NCBI GenBank assembly: GCA_041180805.1
Contig: JBEGQX010000224.1
Span: 1 to 22,676, forward strand
From: JBEGQX01 sp041180805
GTDB taxonomy: Bacteria; Planctomycetota; Planctomycetia; Gemmatales; Gemmataceae
Direction of reading: 5' to 3'
DNA: 22,676 bases
Shown: positions 1-6,945 of the stretch, piece after piece
Layout: every line of letters begins with the position of its first letter
Position numbering within the stretch: position 1 is the first letter of the stretch
Translations under genes and position numbers: made by a program
Notes under the pieces: model-generated
Database searches by the model: none
What the model was told of the DNA's origin: nothing
Seen by the model: the letters and a program-made list of their open reading frames with translations, nothing else

Positions 1-766
1 GGACTTGGGAGCGATCAAACCAAACCTTAGTCAAAATCTTTTCTCCGATGTAACTCTTTCCAACGGAAGAGTGGTTCCAGTTAATGTCCCAACCACTGAC
101 TTGGACTGGGCTGTTCAGCCACATTTGGAATTGGGTTATCGACTAGGAAACGGTTTGGGTGGATTCTCTGTTTCCTGGAGAATGCTGGCTACTGATGGCA
201 ATGGAAATGGTTCGTTTTACGGTTTGGATTCTTCCATCAAAACCCGGTTGAACCTTCAACAAGGTGACTTTGATTATATTGCCCCATTATTTAGGCCTTC
301 CAGGCATTGGGATGTTCATTACAGGATTGGCGGAAGAATTTTGAATGTTTATTCGGATTCAACCCAATCCAATGCATTAGCCTACCAGCATTCCAGCAAT
401 AACATGTTTGGTGGCGGCCCCCATGCATACATCGAAGGTTCCAGAAGAGTCGAAAGAATTCCTGGTCTGGCAGCATTTTTTGGTTTGGATGGGGCAGTAA
501 TTGTTGGAAACATCAATCAGAATTTTAATGCCACGGAATACCTTCCACAGGGTCAAGTGATGGGTAGTTCCAGCCAATTCAAGGTAATGTCCGTTCCACA
601 ACTAGTATTTCAAACAGGTTTAAGTTTCACACCCAAGCGCGCCCCATTCACAAAGTATTCCATTGGCTACCAATTAGAGCAAATATGGGATCTTGGACAG
701 GTCAATGGTTCCAGCGTAACCCTGGGTGACATGGGAGTTTTCTTCCGTGGCCAAATTGATTTTTAA
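1..766 (+). CDS. Outer-membrane beta-barrel protein, C-terminal part (5' truncated)
   Basis: The frame is open from the first bases of the window, so the true start, signal peptide and N-terminal part lie upstream; about 254 residues are visible. The sequence alternates short polar and aromatic strands with Gly/Asn/Ser-rich turns (for example HLELGYRLGNGLGGFSVSWR and HWDVHYRIGGRI) and ends in a C-terminal phenylalanine (GQIDF), as outer-membrane barrels commonly do. The pattern resembles the large planctomycete barrel families annotated as BBP7 or Lpg1974-like pore proteins. It would sit in the outer membrane, as a pore or structural protein; no substrate can be inferred. No clear terminator follows: only a T-rich stretch separates it from the aldo/keto reductase promoter. 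The barrel call is fairly safe, the family name is not. Confidence 0.6.
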   Translation, partial: DLGAIKPNLSQNLFSDVTLSNGRVVPVNVPTTDLDWAVQPHLELGYRLGNGLGGFSVSWRMLATDGNGNGSFYGLDSSIKTRLNLQQGDFDYIAPLFRPSRHWDVHYRIGGRILNVYSDSTQSNALAYQHSSNNMFGGGPHAYIEGSRRVERIPGLAAFFGLDGAVIVGNINQNFNATEYLPQGQVMGSSSQFKVMSVPQLVFQTGLSFTPKRAPFTKYSIGYQLEQIWDLGQVNGSSVTLGDMGVFFRGQIDF

Positions 767-788
767 TTTTTTGTCTACTTCATTCCAT

Positions 789-818
789 TTGATTGCCCCT
801 TCGGGATAAATTTATAAT
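789..818 (+). promoter_or_regulatory. Sigma70-like promoter for the aldo/keto reductase gene
   Basis: A -35 box TTGATT (789-794) and a perfect -10 box TATAAT (813-818) are separated by 18 bases. The predicted transcript would start near 825, leaving a leader of about 34 bases before the ATG at 859. The promoter lies over the longer possible start at 793, which argues against that start. Confidence 0.5.
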
Positions 819-858
819 TGGTAGTTTAAGTTACCTTCCCCACCCGGAGTTTCTAATC

Positions 859-1854
859 ATGGAATTTCGACCTCTTGGAAATACTGGTCTTCAGGTGAGT
901 GTGTTGTGCCTTGGCACCATGACCTTTGGCAGCCAATGCGATCAAAACACTTCTTTTGGAATTTTGAACAAGGCCGCGGATGCGGGCATTAATTTCATAG
1001 ATACCGCGGATGTTTACCCGATTCCCCCTGATGAAAGCACTTGGGGTGCCACAGAAGCCATAATTGGCGATTGGCTAAAGCACAAACGGCATGAATTCAT
1101 TGTCGCAAGCAAGTGCAGGCAAAAAGTTGGGAAAAATATTAACGATGAGGGGCTTTCCAGAAGGCATATTTTTCATGCGGTGGAATCCAGTTTGAACCGT
1201 TTGAAGACCGATTACCTGGATCTTTTTTATGCCCACGCTCCCGACCCTAAAACACCTTTAGAGGAGACTTTGCGTGCCTTTGATGACTTGGTATCCCAAG
1301 GCAAAACAAGGTTTGTAGGGTGTTCCAATTTCCCCGCTTGGAAAGTGGCTTTGGCCTTGGGGATTTCGAGTCTTCATGATTGGAACAGGTTTGCAGTTGT
1401 TCAACCGCGTTACAATCTGCTTTATCGTGACATGGAGCAGGAATTGGTTCCATTGTGCATCGATCAGAAATTGGGAATAGTAAGTTACAATCCCCTTGCT
1501 GGTGGCATGCTTACGGGGAAATATCATTCTAAAAGTGATCTGAACGCTGGCGGGCGGTTCACCTTGGGCAAAACTGGTGATCTTTATCGAGATCGCTACT
1601 GGCATGAGGCTCACATTCAGGAATCTCACAATTTGTATTCCTATTTTAAAGCCAGGGGTAAATCGCTTGCAACGGCTTCTGTTGCATGGGTTTTAAAGCA
1701 ATCCGGAATAACAAGTGCCATACTAGGTGCTTCCAAGCCGGAACAATTGGACGATAGCCTGAGTTCGGTCAAAAACCCATTAAATGCTGAAGAAATGGAA
1801 GTTTGCAACAAGGCTTGGTTTGCATTGCCCAGACCGGAAAAACCGCCCTTATGA
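859..1854 (+). CDS. Aldo/keto reductase
   Basis: A cytosolic NAD(P)H-dependent carbonyl reductase of the AKR superfamily with a TIM-barrel fold, 331 residues. The usual catalytic tetrad is visible: Asp48 and Tyr53 in IDTADVY, Lys85 in IVASK, and His126 in LFYAHAPD. VGCSNF (strand 6 region) and the late ILGASKPEQL cofactor-binding segment also fit. The start is set at ATG 859 because GGAG sits just upstream (846-849) and MEFRPLGNTGLQVSVLCLGT is the standard family N-terminus. An upstream in-frame start at 793 would add 22 unconserved residues that overlap the promoter. It is closest in style to the YajO/Tas-like group, but the substrate cannot be told from sequence. The gene appears to be transcribed alone, with its own promoter and no operon partner. 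Confidence 0.9.
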   Translation: MEFRPLGNTGLQVSVLCLGTMTFGSQCDQNTSFGILNKAADAGINFIDTADVYPIPPDESTWGATEAIIGDWLKHKRHEFIVASKCRQKVGKNINDEGLSRRHIFHAVESSLNRLKTDYLDLFYAHAPDPKTPLEETLRAFDDLVSQGKTRFVGCSNFPAWKVALALGISSLHDWNRFAVVQPRYNLLYRDMEQELVPLCIDQKLGIVSYNPLAGGMLTGKYHSKSDLNAGGRFTLGKTGDLYRDRYWHEAHIQESHNLYSYFKARGKSLATASVAWVLKQSGITSAILGASKPEQLDDSLSSVKNPLNAEEMEVCNKAWFALPRPEKPPL

Positions 1855-1874
1855 CGATTGGGGATGTTTAATTC

Positions 1875-1903
1875 TTGAATAATCAGTCTTTTTAGGGCAT
1901 ATT
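1875..1903 (+). promoter_or_regulatory. Weak candidate promoter upstream of the DUF1501 gene
   Basis: TTGAAT (1875-1880) and CATATT (1898-1903) are spaced by 17 bases, each matching four of six consensus positions. It lies about 90 bases ahead of the ATG at 1994. The region is AT-rich, so a chance match is possible. Confidence 0.22.
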
Positions 1904-1993
1904 GAGTAATAAGATTGTGCGAAATTCCTGCCTTTGATTCTGGTTTATGTCGATATTAAGGCTTAGACACATAGCATTTGAAAGGATCATTCC

Positions 1994-3451
1994 ATGTTGG
2001 TAATACCAAGTTGGCCTGGTAAGGATACATGTGATGGAATCACCCGAAGAGAATTGATTCGCGTGGGTGGTTCTGCGGTTTTTGGAATCAGCCTTGCCGA
2101 CATACTTGGCTTGAAGGCGAATGCCGCTGTCAACCAAACCGGTGGACCAGGTTTTGGAAAAGCCAAAAGTGTGATATTGGTTTATTTGCAGGGTGGCCCA
2201 AGCCATCTCGACCTATGGGATCCCAAGGAAAATGTTCCGGATAATGTGAAGAGCGTTTTCAAACCCATTAGCACCAAAATCCCGGGAACAAATTTTACCG
2301 AATTGCTTCCCAAGCTTTCCCAGATCAATGATAAGTTTACCATGATCCGGTCGATGAGCTATACGCCCAACGGTTTGTTCAATCATACGGCTGCCATCTA
2401 CCAAATGTTGACAGGTTACACTGCAGATAAGGTAAGTCCATCAGGCCAGTTGGAACCACCTACCCCGAAAGATTTTCCCACTGCTGGTTCCAATGTCATA
2501 CGCCTGAAGCCACCTACAAAACCCATGCTTCCCTTTGTGATGCTACCAAGGCCATTACAGGAAAGTAATGTGGTGGGAAAAGGTGGAAGCGCAGGTTTTC
2601 TAGGCAGGGCCTATGATCCTTATTTGCTTTATCCGGCTGGCGATGACATGGATATGACCAAGATGGAGCGCATTAAGATCGATGATCTTAAACTGCGTGA
2701 TGAAATAGATGCCCGCCGTCTCGAAAGACGCGCATCCTTGCGTGAAACGATCAATAAGGGCTTGCCTGCCCTGGAAAGCGCCACTTCCAAGTATGAGCTT
2801 GATGAATATTATGGAAAGGCTTTAAGTCTTGTGATTTCTGGAAATGCCAGAAAGGCGTTTGAATTAAGCCAGGAACCCAAGGCAATGCGCGAACGCTACG
2901 GTATGAATACCTTTGGCCAAAGCTGTCTGCTGGCAAGAAGGTTGGTGGAAGCCGGTACTCGGTTTGTTGAAATCAACTGGCCCAAGGTGGCGAATTCCGA
3001 CAATCATTCCTGGGATGTGCATGTTGGGCTTTCCAAGCGTATGAAAGATCAATCCGCGCCTATGCTGGACTCCGGCCTGACCACCCTTATTGCAGATTTG
3101 GATGATCGTGGATTGCTATCCGAAACCCTGGTTATTGCGGTGGGTGAATTCGGTAGAAGCCCGCAGCGCGGTGTTTCAACATCTGGTAATCAGAATAATG
3201 ACGATGGTCGTGATCATTGGCCGTACTGCTATACCGCAGTCGTAGCAGGTGCAGGTGCCAAGCGCGGGCTTGTGTATGGTAAATCCGACAATACTGCCAG
3301 TGCCCCGATTGAAAATCCTGTTCACCCCCGCGAATTGTTAGCTACCCTGTACCATAGCGTTGGAATTGAACCCTCGACTATTGTTTATAACCATCTAAAC
3401 CAGCCACGCGAGTTGGTTCAGGGGGAGCCTGTTACCGCAATTCTTTCCTAG
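1994..3451 (+). CDS. DUF1501 domain-containing Tat-exported protein
   Basis: A 485-residue protein of the DUF1501 family, which has an alkaline-phosphatase/sulfatase-like fold and is greatly expanded in planctomycetes. The N-terminus carries a twin-arginine signal: RRELIRVGG at residues 18-26, a hydrophobic stretch, and a likely cleavage site near ANA-AV at 43-46. The protein is therefore expected to be exported folded. Family hallmarks include VYLQGGPSHLDLWDPK, the FNHTAAIYQMLTG segment, DNHSWDVH, and VAVGEFGRSP followed by DGRDHWPYC near the C-terminus. The biochemical role is unsettled. DUF1501 genes usually sit beside a DUF1549/DUF1553 cytochrome-like partner, which is absent here. AAAGGA precedes the ATG at a suitable distance, and a strong terminator follows. 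Confidence 0.9.
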   Translation: MLVIPSWPGKDTCDGITRRELIRVGGSAVFGISLADILGLKANAAVNQTGGPGFGKAKSVILVYLQGGPSHLDLWDPKENVPDNVKSVFKPISTKIPGTNFTELLPKLSQINDKFTMIRSMSYTPNGLFNHTAAIYQMLTGYTADKVSPSGQLEPPTPKDFPTAGSNVIRLKPPTKPMLPFVMLPRPLQESNVVGKGGSAGFLGRAYDPYLLYPAGDDMDMTKMERIKIDDLKLRDEIDARRLERRASLRETINKGLPALESATSKYELDEYYGKALSLVISGNARKAFELSQEPKAMRERYGMNTFGQSCLLARRLVEAGTRFVEINWPKVANSDNHSWDVHVGLSKRMKDQSAPMLDSGLTTLIADLDDRGLLSETLVIAVGEFGRSPQRGVSTSGNQNNDDGRDHWPYCYTAVVAGAGAKRGLVYGKSDNTASAPIENPVHPRELLATLYHSVGIEPSTIVYNHLNQPRELVQGEPVTAILS

Positions 3452-3479
3452 AATGATCTCTGAAGAGCTTTTATTTAGG

Positions 3480-3510
3480 CGACCGGTTTTTAAAACCGGT
3501 CGTTTCTTTT
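3480..3510 (+). terminator. Rho-independent terminator after the DUF1501 gene
   Basis: Perfect 11-base arms CGACCGGTTTT (3480-3490) and AAAACCGGTCG (3492-3502) form a strong hairpin, followed at once by TTTCTTTTT. It separates the DUF1501 transcript from the next gene, whose start codon lies only 15 bases beyond. That next gene must either be read through this hairpin or have its promoter within the DUF1501 coding end. Confidence 0.85.
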
Positions 3511-3525
3511 TGAAAGGTAATTAAT

Positions 3526-4407
3526 TTGGCAGACAGGGCAAGTTTGAGTCTGGAGCGATGGGAGACCAGTCTGGGAGTTCATATTCCAAAAGAGGTTGTG
3601 CAGTTTTGGAATCTTGCTGCCAAAATCAAACCTTTGGAGCCCCAGAAAGCCTTTGAAGAATCCTTGGGAATCACCCTGGTGGGAATATTTGACGTGCTGG
3701 CCGGGAAGTTTGACCATCTTCATAACAAAGATCTTTTGGCTTTACACTGGAGGTATTCGCTGGATCCGCCGGAATTTTTTACCCTGATGGCGAAAGGAAA
3801 CCAAGGCTGGCATGCTGGCTATTTGTTGGATGATTGCTCGGGTAAAACCGGGTGTTTTGCCTCCAGTTATGCGGATGAGGGACTCTCTTTCACCGTGGAT
3901 GGAAAATCTATTTTCGAGGCTTTGCAATCTTATCTTGCTGAAGAAGAGATGAATCTTGAGGATGATGGGTTTCTTGACGCAGATTGTGTTTTGATGAAGG
4001 TTAAATCCAAGGTGGAGAAGTTTTTAGCCACGCAAAAAATTGAGCAAATGGAAAGGGACCAGGTTTTGCCAACCTTGGATTTTGGTGGGGTGCCAAAGCT
4101 GGAGTCCGTGTGCGAGCCATTTAAAGAATTGGAATTGGATAGTATCGCGGAAGAAATCTGGTCCGAGAAGGGATTGGAAAAGTATTCGGAAAAAGCACGA
4201 TATTTCCTTGAGAATCAGCAGCTAGGTGCCGCATGGAAACTCGCCCGGGATATCTGGCAAAGGGGCGACGAGGAAAGCCTGCGTATTGCAGGAATGGTGC
4301 TTGCGGAAGTGTATGCAAAATCAGCCAGGTTACCTTTCCAGAAAATACTGGAGCTACACCTGGCTGATTTAAATCGGGAATGGCTGGACTTAACTGATTC
4401 TGTTTAG
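3526..4407 (+). CDS. HPF1-like (histone PARylation factor 1, DUF2228) protein
   Basis: A 293-residue protein that resembles eukaryotic HPF1 along most of its length. HPF1 joins PARP1/2 and completes their active site for serine ADP-ribosylation. Segments matching human HPF1 as I recall it: FWNLAAKIKP (27-36; human FWKFCEELDP), LVGIFDVLAGK (51-61; LVGPYDILAGK), LHWRYSLDPPEF (73-84; LHWRFYYDPPEF), WHAGYLLDD (95-103; YHMGYFRDS), SIFEALQSYL (128-137; NVFAAVKLFL), FKEL (199-202; YREL), GAAWKLARDIW (234-244) and ILELHLADLNR (274-284; IIEEHLANRSQ). There is no signal peptide or TM segment, so it is cytosolic. The start is TTG at 3526 with GAAAGG upstream. It stands alone after a terminator and overlaps the convergent FKBP gene by 4 nt. 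No ADP-ribosyltransferase or macrodomain gene is in the window, so its partner and targets are unknown. HPF1-fold membership is the safe part; the function is inference. Confidence 0.85.
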   Translation: MADRASLSLERWETSLGVHIPKEVVQFWNLAAKIKPLEPQKAFEESLGITLVGIFDVLAGKFDHLHNKDLLALHWRYSLDPPEFFTLMAKGNQGWHAGYLLDDCSGKTGCFASSYADEGLSFTVDGKSIFEALQSYLAEEEMNLEDDGFLDADCVLMKVKSKVEKFLATQKIEQMERDQVLPTLDFGGVPKLESVCEPFKELELDSIAEEIWSEKGLEKYSEKARYFLENQQLGAAWKLARDIWQRGDEESLRIAGMVLAEVYAKSARLPFQKILELHLADLNREWLDLTDSV

Positions 4408-4832
4408 TTGACCTTCAAGAGTTCAACTTCAAAAATCAGGTCTGCGTTGGGAGGTATCACTCCGCCCGCACCACGTGCGCCGTATCCAAGGTCTGGGGGA
4501 ATGGTTAGGCGGCGTTTTTCCCCGATTTTCATGCCTGCAACGCCTTCATCCCAGCCACGGATTACCATACCGGCACCAAGACCAAACACAAATGGATCTC
4601 CGCGATCCACGCTGCTGTCAAATTTCTTGCCGTTGCTTTTCAGCCAGCCGGTGTAATGCACAGTCACCTTATCGCCTTTTTTCGCCTCGGCACCATTGCC
4701 TTCCTTCAAAATCTCATATTCCAATCCTGAAGTTGTCTTCACTTTTTTTCCTTTCGCATCTTGCGCGCTTACGCTTGAAAAACCCATAACCATGGAGCCA
4801 ATCACAAGACTGGCAAATACTAAACGATTCAT
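4404..4832 (-). CDS. Secreted FKBP-type peptidyl-prolyl cis-trans isomerase
   Basis: A 142-residue protein: a Sec-type signal peptide (MNRLVFASLVIGSMVMGFSS, cleavage near VSA-QD) followed by one complete FKBP domain of about 110 residues. Diagnostic pieces are VTVHYTGWL, GKKFDSS, a FVFGLGAGMVIRGWDEG core, GMKIGEKRRLTIPPDLGYG and the last strand LIFEVELLKVN. It would catalyse proline isomerisation during protein folding in the periplasm. The start is ATG 4832 because a purine-rich AAGGAAAGGAAAG lies directly ahead; an upstream in-frame start at 4859 would put charged residues before the signal and lacks such a site. It follows the exporter gene on the same strand after 119 bases and runs tail to tail into the HPF1-like gene. 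Confidence 0.93.
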   Translation of the reverse strand: MNRLVFASLVIGSMVMGFSSVSAQDAKGKKVKTTSGLEYEILKEGNGAEAKKGDKVTVHYTGWLKSNGKKFDSSVDRGDPFVFGLGAGMVIRGWDEGVAGMKIGEKRRLTIPPDLGYGARGAGGVIPPNADLIFEVELLKVN

Positions 4833-4893
4833 TAGCTTTCCTTTCCTTGAAAAGACCATAATTCCCGATGAGACTAAACTTTTCTAACAGGAA

Positions 4894-4929
4894 CCGATTC
4901 TTAGGCCAAGGCTAAAGTTTTGAAATCGG
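4894..4929. repeat. Imperfect inverted repeat between the FKBP and exporter genes
   Basis: CCGATT (4894-4899) and AATCGG (4924-4929) flank an inner pair TTAG (4901-4904) / CTAA (4912-4915). It could fold into an interrupted stem in the 119-base gap upstream of the FKBP gene. No T-run follows on either strand, so a simple terminator is unlikely; an operator or processing hairpin is possible but unproven. Confidence 0.25.
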
Positions 4930-4951
4930 CGGTAAATTGTTGACAAGAGCG

Positions 4952-5770
4952 TTATTGTTGGGAGCCGATAAAGTAATACATGCTAAGTCCATATCCGATG
5001 AAGATGATTATTGCCCTGAGAACTTTTCTAGGAATTCGTTGGCCAAGAACCCCACCCAGATAACCACCAAGGACAGAAAAGATAGCCATCCAGATGGCCA
5101 AAGGCCAGTGAACTGGTGCATTAAAACAGAAAAATAGTGCGGCGGTAGTGTTGATAAGAAATGCCAGTATGTTTTTAATGCCATTTACCCTGTTTAGATC
5201 GTGAATTCCCATCAAAGACAGAGATGCAATCATCAATATTCCAATGCCGGCACCGAAGTACCCTCCATAGGTGGCCACAAAAAGCTGAAAGAAAGCCAGA
5301 GTGATAGCTCCCCATGGGTTGGTGGTTTTGGATGATTCGGGTTTTTGGGTCAGTTTGGAAATCCAAGGTTGAACGAGAAAAAGGGTGGATGCCAGAAAAA
5401 GCAGCCAAGGCACCAGTGCAGAAAAATGGGATGGAAATCGCGTAAGCAAAAATGCTCCCAGGCTTCCTCCCAGAATGCTGGAAGGGATAAGCAGTAGAAG
5501 CCAATTTTTCGCACCAGTCAGGTGGTTTTTAACCCCCCATGCCCCTGCAAGCGACCCCGGCAATACCGCCAGGGTGCTTGTGGTGTTTGCCATCACAAGG
5601 ATATCTTTTCCTGGCAGGCCGGGGAACACTGCTCCCAAAGCAAACTGCAGGGATGGAAAAGTAAGTAGCGTGCCACCTCCTGCAATGGAATTTACAAAGC
5701 CAGCAACAAGTGCCGCTATCGCACAGGCGATCCATGGCAGGATTACGAATGCTGTTGAAGAACCATCCAT
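4952..5770 (-). CDS. TauE/SafE-family sulfite/organoanion exporter-like membrane protein
   Basis: A 272-residue polytopic inner-membrane protein with about eight hydrophobic helices. The family signature GFVNSIAGGGTLLTFPSL appears in the first helix, followed by the family's second half (VATYGGYFGAGIGILMIASL) and the end GGYLGGVLGQRIPRKVLR. TauE/SafE proteins move sulfite, sulfoacetate or other small organic anions; the substrate here is unknown. The start is taken as ATG 5770, which shares its A with the stop codon of the upstream dehydrogenase (TAATG), a sign of translational coupling. An ATG at 5785 would add five residues inside the upstream gene. Length and topology are ordinary for the family. 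Confidence 0.9.
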   Translation of the reverse strand: MDGSSTAFVILPWIACAIAALVAGFVNSIAGGGTLLTFPSLQFALGAVFPGLPGKDILVMANTTSTLAVLPGSLAGAWGVKNHLTGAKNWLLLLIPSSILGGSLGAFLLTRFPSHFSALVPWLLFLASTLFLVQPWISKLTQKPESSKTTNPWGAITLAFFQLFVATYGGYFGAGIGILMIASLSLMGIHDLNRVNGIKNILAFLINTTAALFFCFNAPVHWPLAIWMAIFSVLGGYLGGVLGQRIPRKVLRAIIIFIGYGLSMYYFIGSQQ

Positions 5771-6801
5771 TACAGTTGATCCCAATGCACGGTTACACCG
5801 AGATACTCATCCTTTTTGTTCAATAATCCATCATAAGCCTTGTTAAGTTCTGATGGTTTGATCTTGTGGGTCACCAATCCATCCAAATTCAGCCTTCCAT
5901 TGGCTAACGAGGCTAAAAGCCAATACTGCGCCTTATGAATGTTCCAATCTCCTGGCATTCGAATGTGGGCAGGTTCAAACAGCATGTTTCCATGAGCCCC
6001 GGTTACTTCGATGTACCTTCTGTGCAAATCGTCGTAAAAATTGACATCCTTGGCCTTGCCCCGGGGGCTGCCAACCACCACCACCTGTCCCCCATCGCAA
6101 GCAAGTGACATGGCCTGGGGAACCGCATCAGGAATTCCCGTGGCATCTGCCACTATTTCCGCTCCACCGCAAAGGATATTGCGGATTTGTTCCTTGATAG
6201 GACCGTTGGCAGGGTCAATTGCAGCGTAGGCGCCTGCAGCCAGTGCGGCTTTTCTGCGCATGGGAACCGCATCAATACCCACAACCGGATTGGCGCCAGC
6301 GGCCATCAGGCATCTGAGGGCGAATTGCCCGATAATTCCCATTCCCAATACAGCAGCGCTTCTTCCCAAGGTGATTCCAGCACGAATAGAAGCACCCATG
6401 CCATACCTGGCAATACAAGCCACCGCAGCTTTTTCAAATTCCAAATTGTCAGGCATCTTCCACCATTTGCCACGCTCGTGAGTAACGCTTAGGATTTCAT
6501 GCGAGGCGTGATTGCCAGGAAAACTAACCCGATCACCTTCCTTGATGCCTTGAATGTCTTTGCCAACTTTTACAACCACCCCGGCAGCTGAATAGCCGCT
6601 ACGAAACGGGAACTTCCAATCCGGCAAATTGGGGTCTTTAAGCCATTGATGCGTGCCAGTGTAAACTGCAAGTTCGGTACCCGCACTTATGGCAGAAACC
6701 CTGGCAGATACCATGATTTGGCCCGCGCCAGGATCGGGTAATTCCACTTCGCGGAGATCTGCCTTGAATGGTTCGGTGATTACTGCCTGCACTGCCTTCA
6801 T
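5770..6801 (-). CDS. MDR-superfamily dehydrogenase lacking zinc ligands (BchC-/threonine dehydrogenase-like)
   Basis: A 343-residue medium-chain dehydrogenase/reductase. The N-terminal GroES-like domain (MKAVQAVITEPF, then a SGYSAAGVVVKVG segment) is followed by a Rossmann NAD(P)-binding domain with GMGIIGQFALRCLMAAGA near 153-170 and a VVVVGSPRGK strand. The spot where zinc alcohol dehydrogenases carry the first catalytic Cys reads SAGTE (39-43), and no structural four-cysteine loop is present, so it is probably zinc-independent. Overall it recalls sorbitol/threonine dehydrogenase and BchC-type sequences; the substrate is unknown. The start at ATG 6801 has GGAAAGGAAA upstream. A longer frame reaching back to 7017 would overlap purL and adds unconserved sequence. 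It heads a coupled pair with the exporter gene. Confidence 0.85.
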   Translation of the reverse strand: MKAVQAVITEPFKADLREVELPDPGAGQIMVSARVSAISAGTELAVYTGTHQWLKDPNLPDWKFPFRSGYSAAGVVVKVGKDIQGIKEGDRVSFPGNHASHEILSVTHERGKWWKMPDNLEFEKAAVACIARYGMGASIRAGITLGRSAAVLGMGIIGQFALRCLMAAGANPVVGIDAVPMRRKAALAAGAYAAIDPANGPIKEQIRNILCGGAEIVADATGIPDAVPQAMSLACDGGQVVVVGSPRGKAKDVNFYDDLHRRYIEVTGAHGNMLFEPAHIRMPGDWNIHKAQYWLLASLANGRLNLDGLVTHKIKPSELNKAYDGLLNKKDEYLGVTVHWDQL

Positions 6802-6898
6802 GTTTAATTTCCTTTCCTGAAAATCCTCATTGCGGAAGCTTATTTTTGAATCTATTGTCTGGTGTAGTGGTCTGGTACCAGCAATTCCACCAGCGATT

Positions 6899-6926
6899 CC
6901 TATAATGCAACCATATCTGGTTCCAA
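6899..6926. promoter_or_regulatory. Candidate overlapping divergent promoters, purL / dehydrogenase
   Basis: On the + strand a perfect TATAAT (6901-6906) lies 39 bases before the purL ATG, without a good -35 box. On the - strand TTGGAA (6926-6921) and TATAGG (6904-6899) are spaced by 16 bases and face the dehydrogenase. The two -10 boxes would overlap, which would make the promoters mutually exclusive. The boxes are modest and only the + strand -10 is strong. Confidence 0.33.
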
Positions 6927-6945
6927 CTTTCACGGGAAAAGACGC

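Noticed and set aside
793..858. N-terminal extension of the aldo/keto reductase to an upstream start
   Set aside because: The extra 22 residues are not family-like and would overlap the TTGATT-18-TATAAT promoter; the ATG at 859 has a good GGAG.
3526..4407. Assignment of this gene as a SUKH/SMI1-type immunity protein
   Set aside because: The GYLLDD...YADEG region recalls SMI1/KNR4 proteins at first glance, but the collinear HPF1 segments across the whole length explain it far better.
5385..5846. 153-residue open frame opposite the TauE/SafE gene
   Set aside because: Antisense shadow of a well-supported membrane protein; low-complexity Pro/Ala composition and no ribosome binding site.
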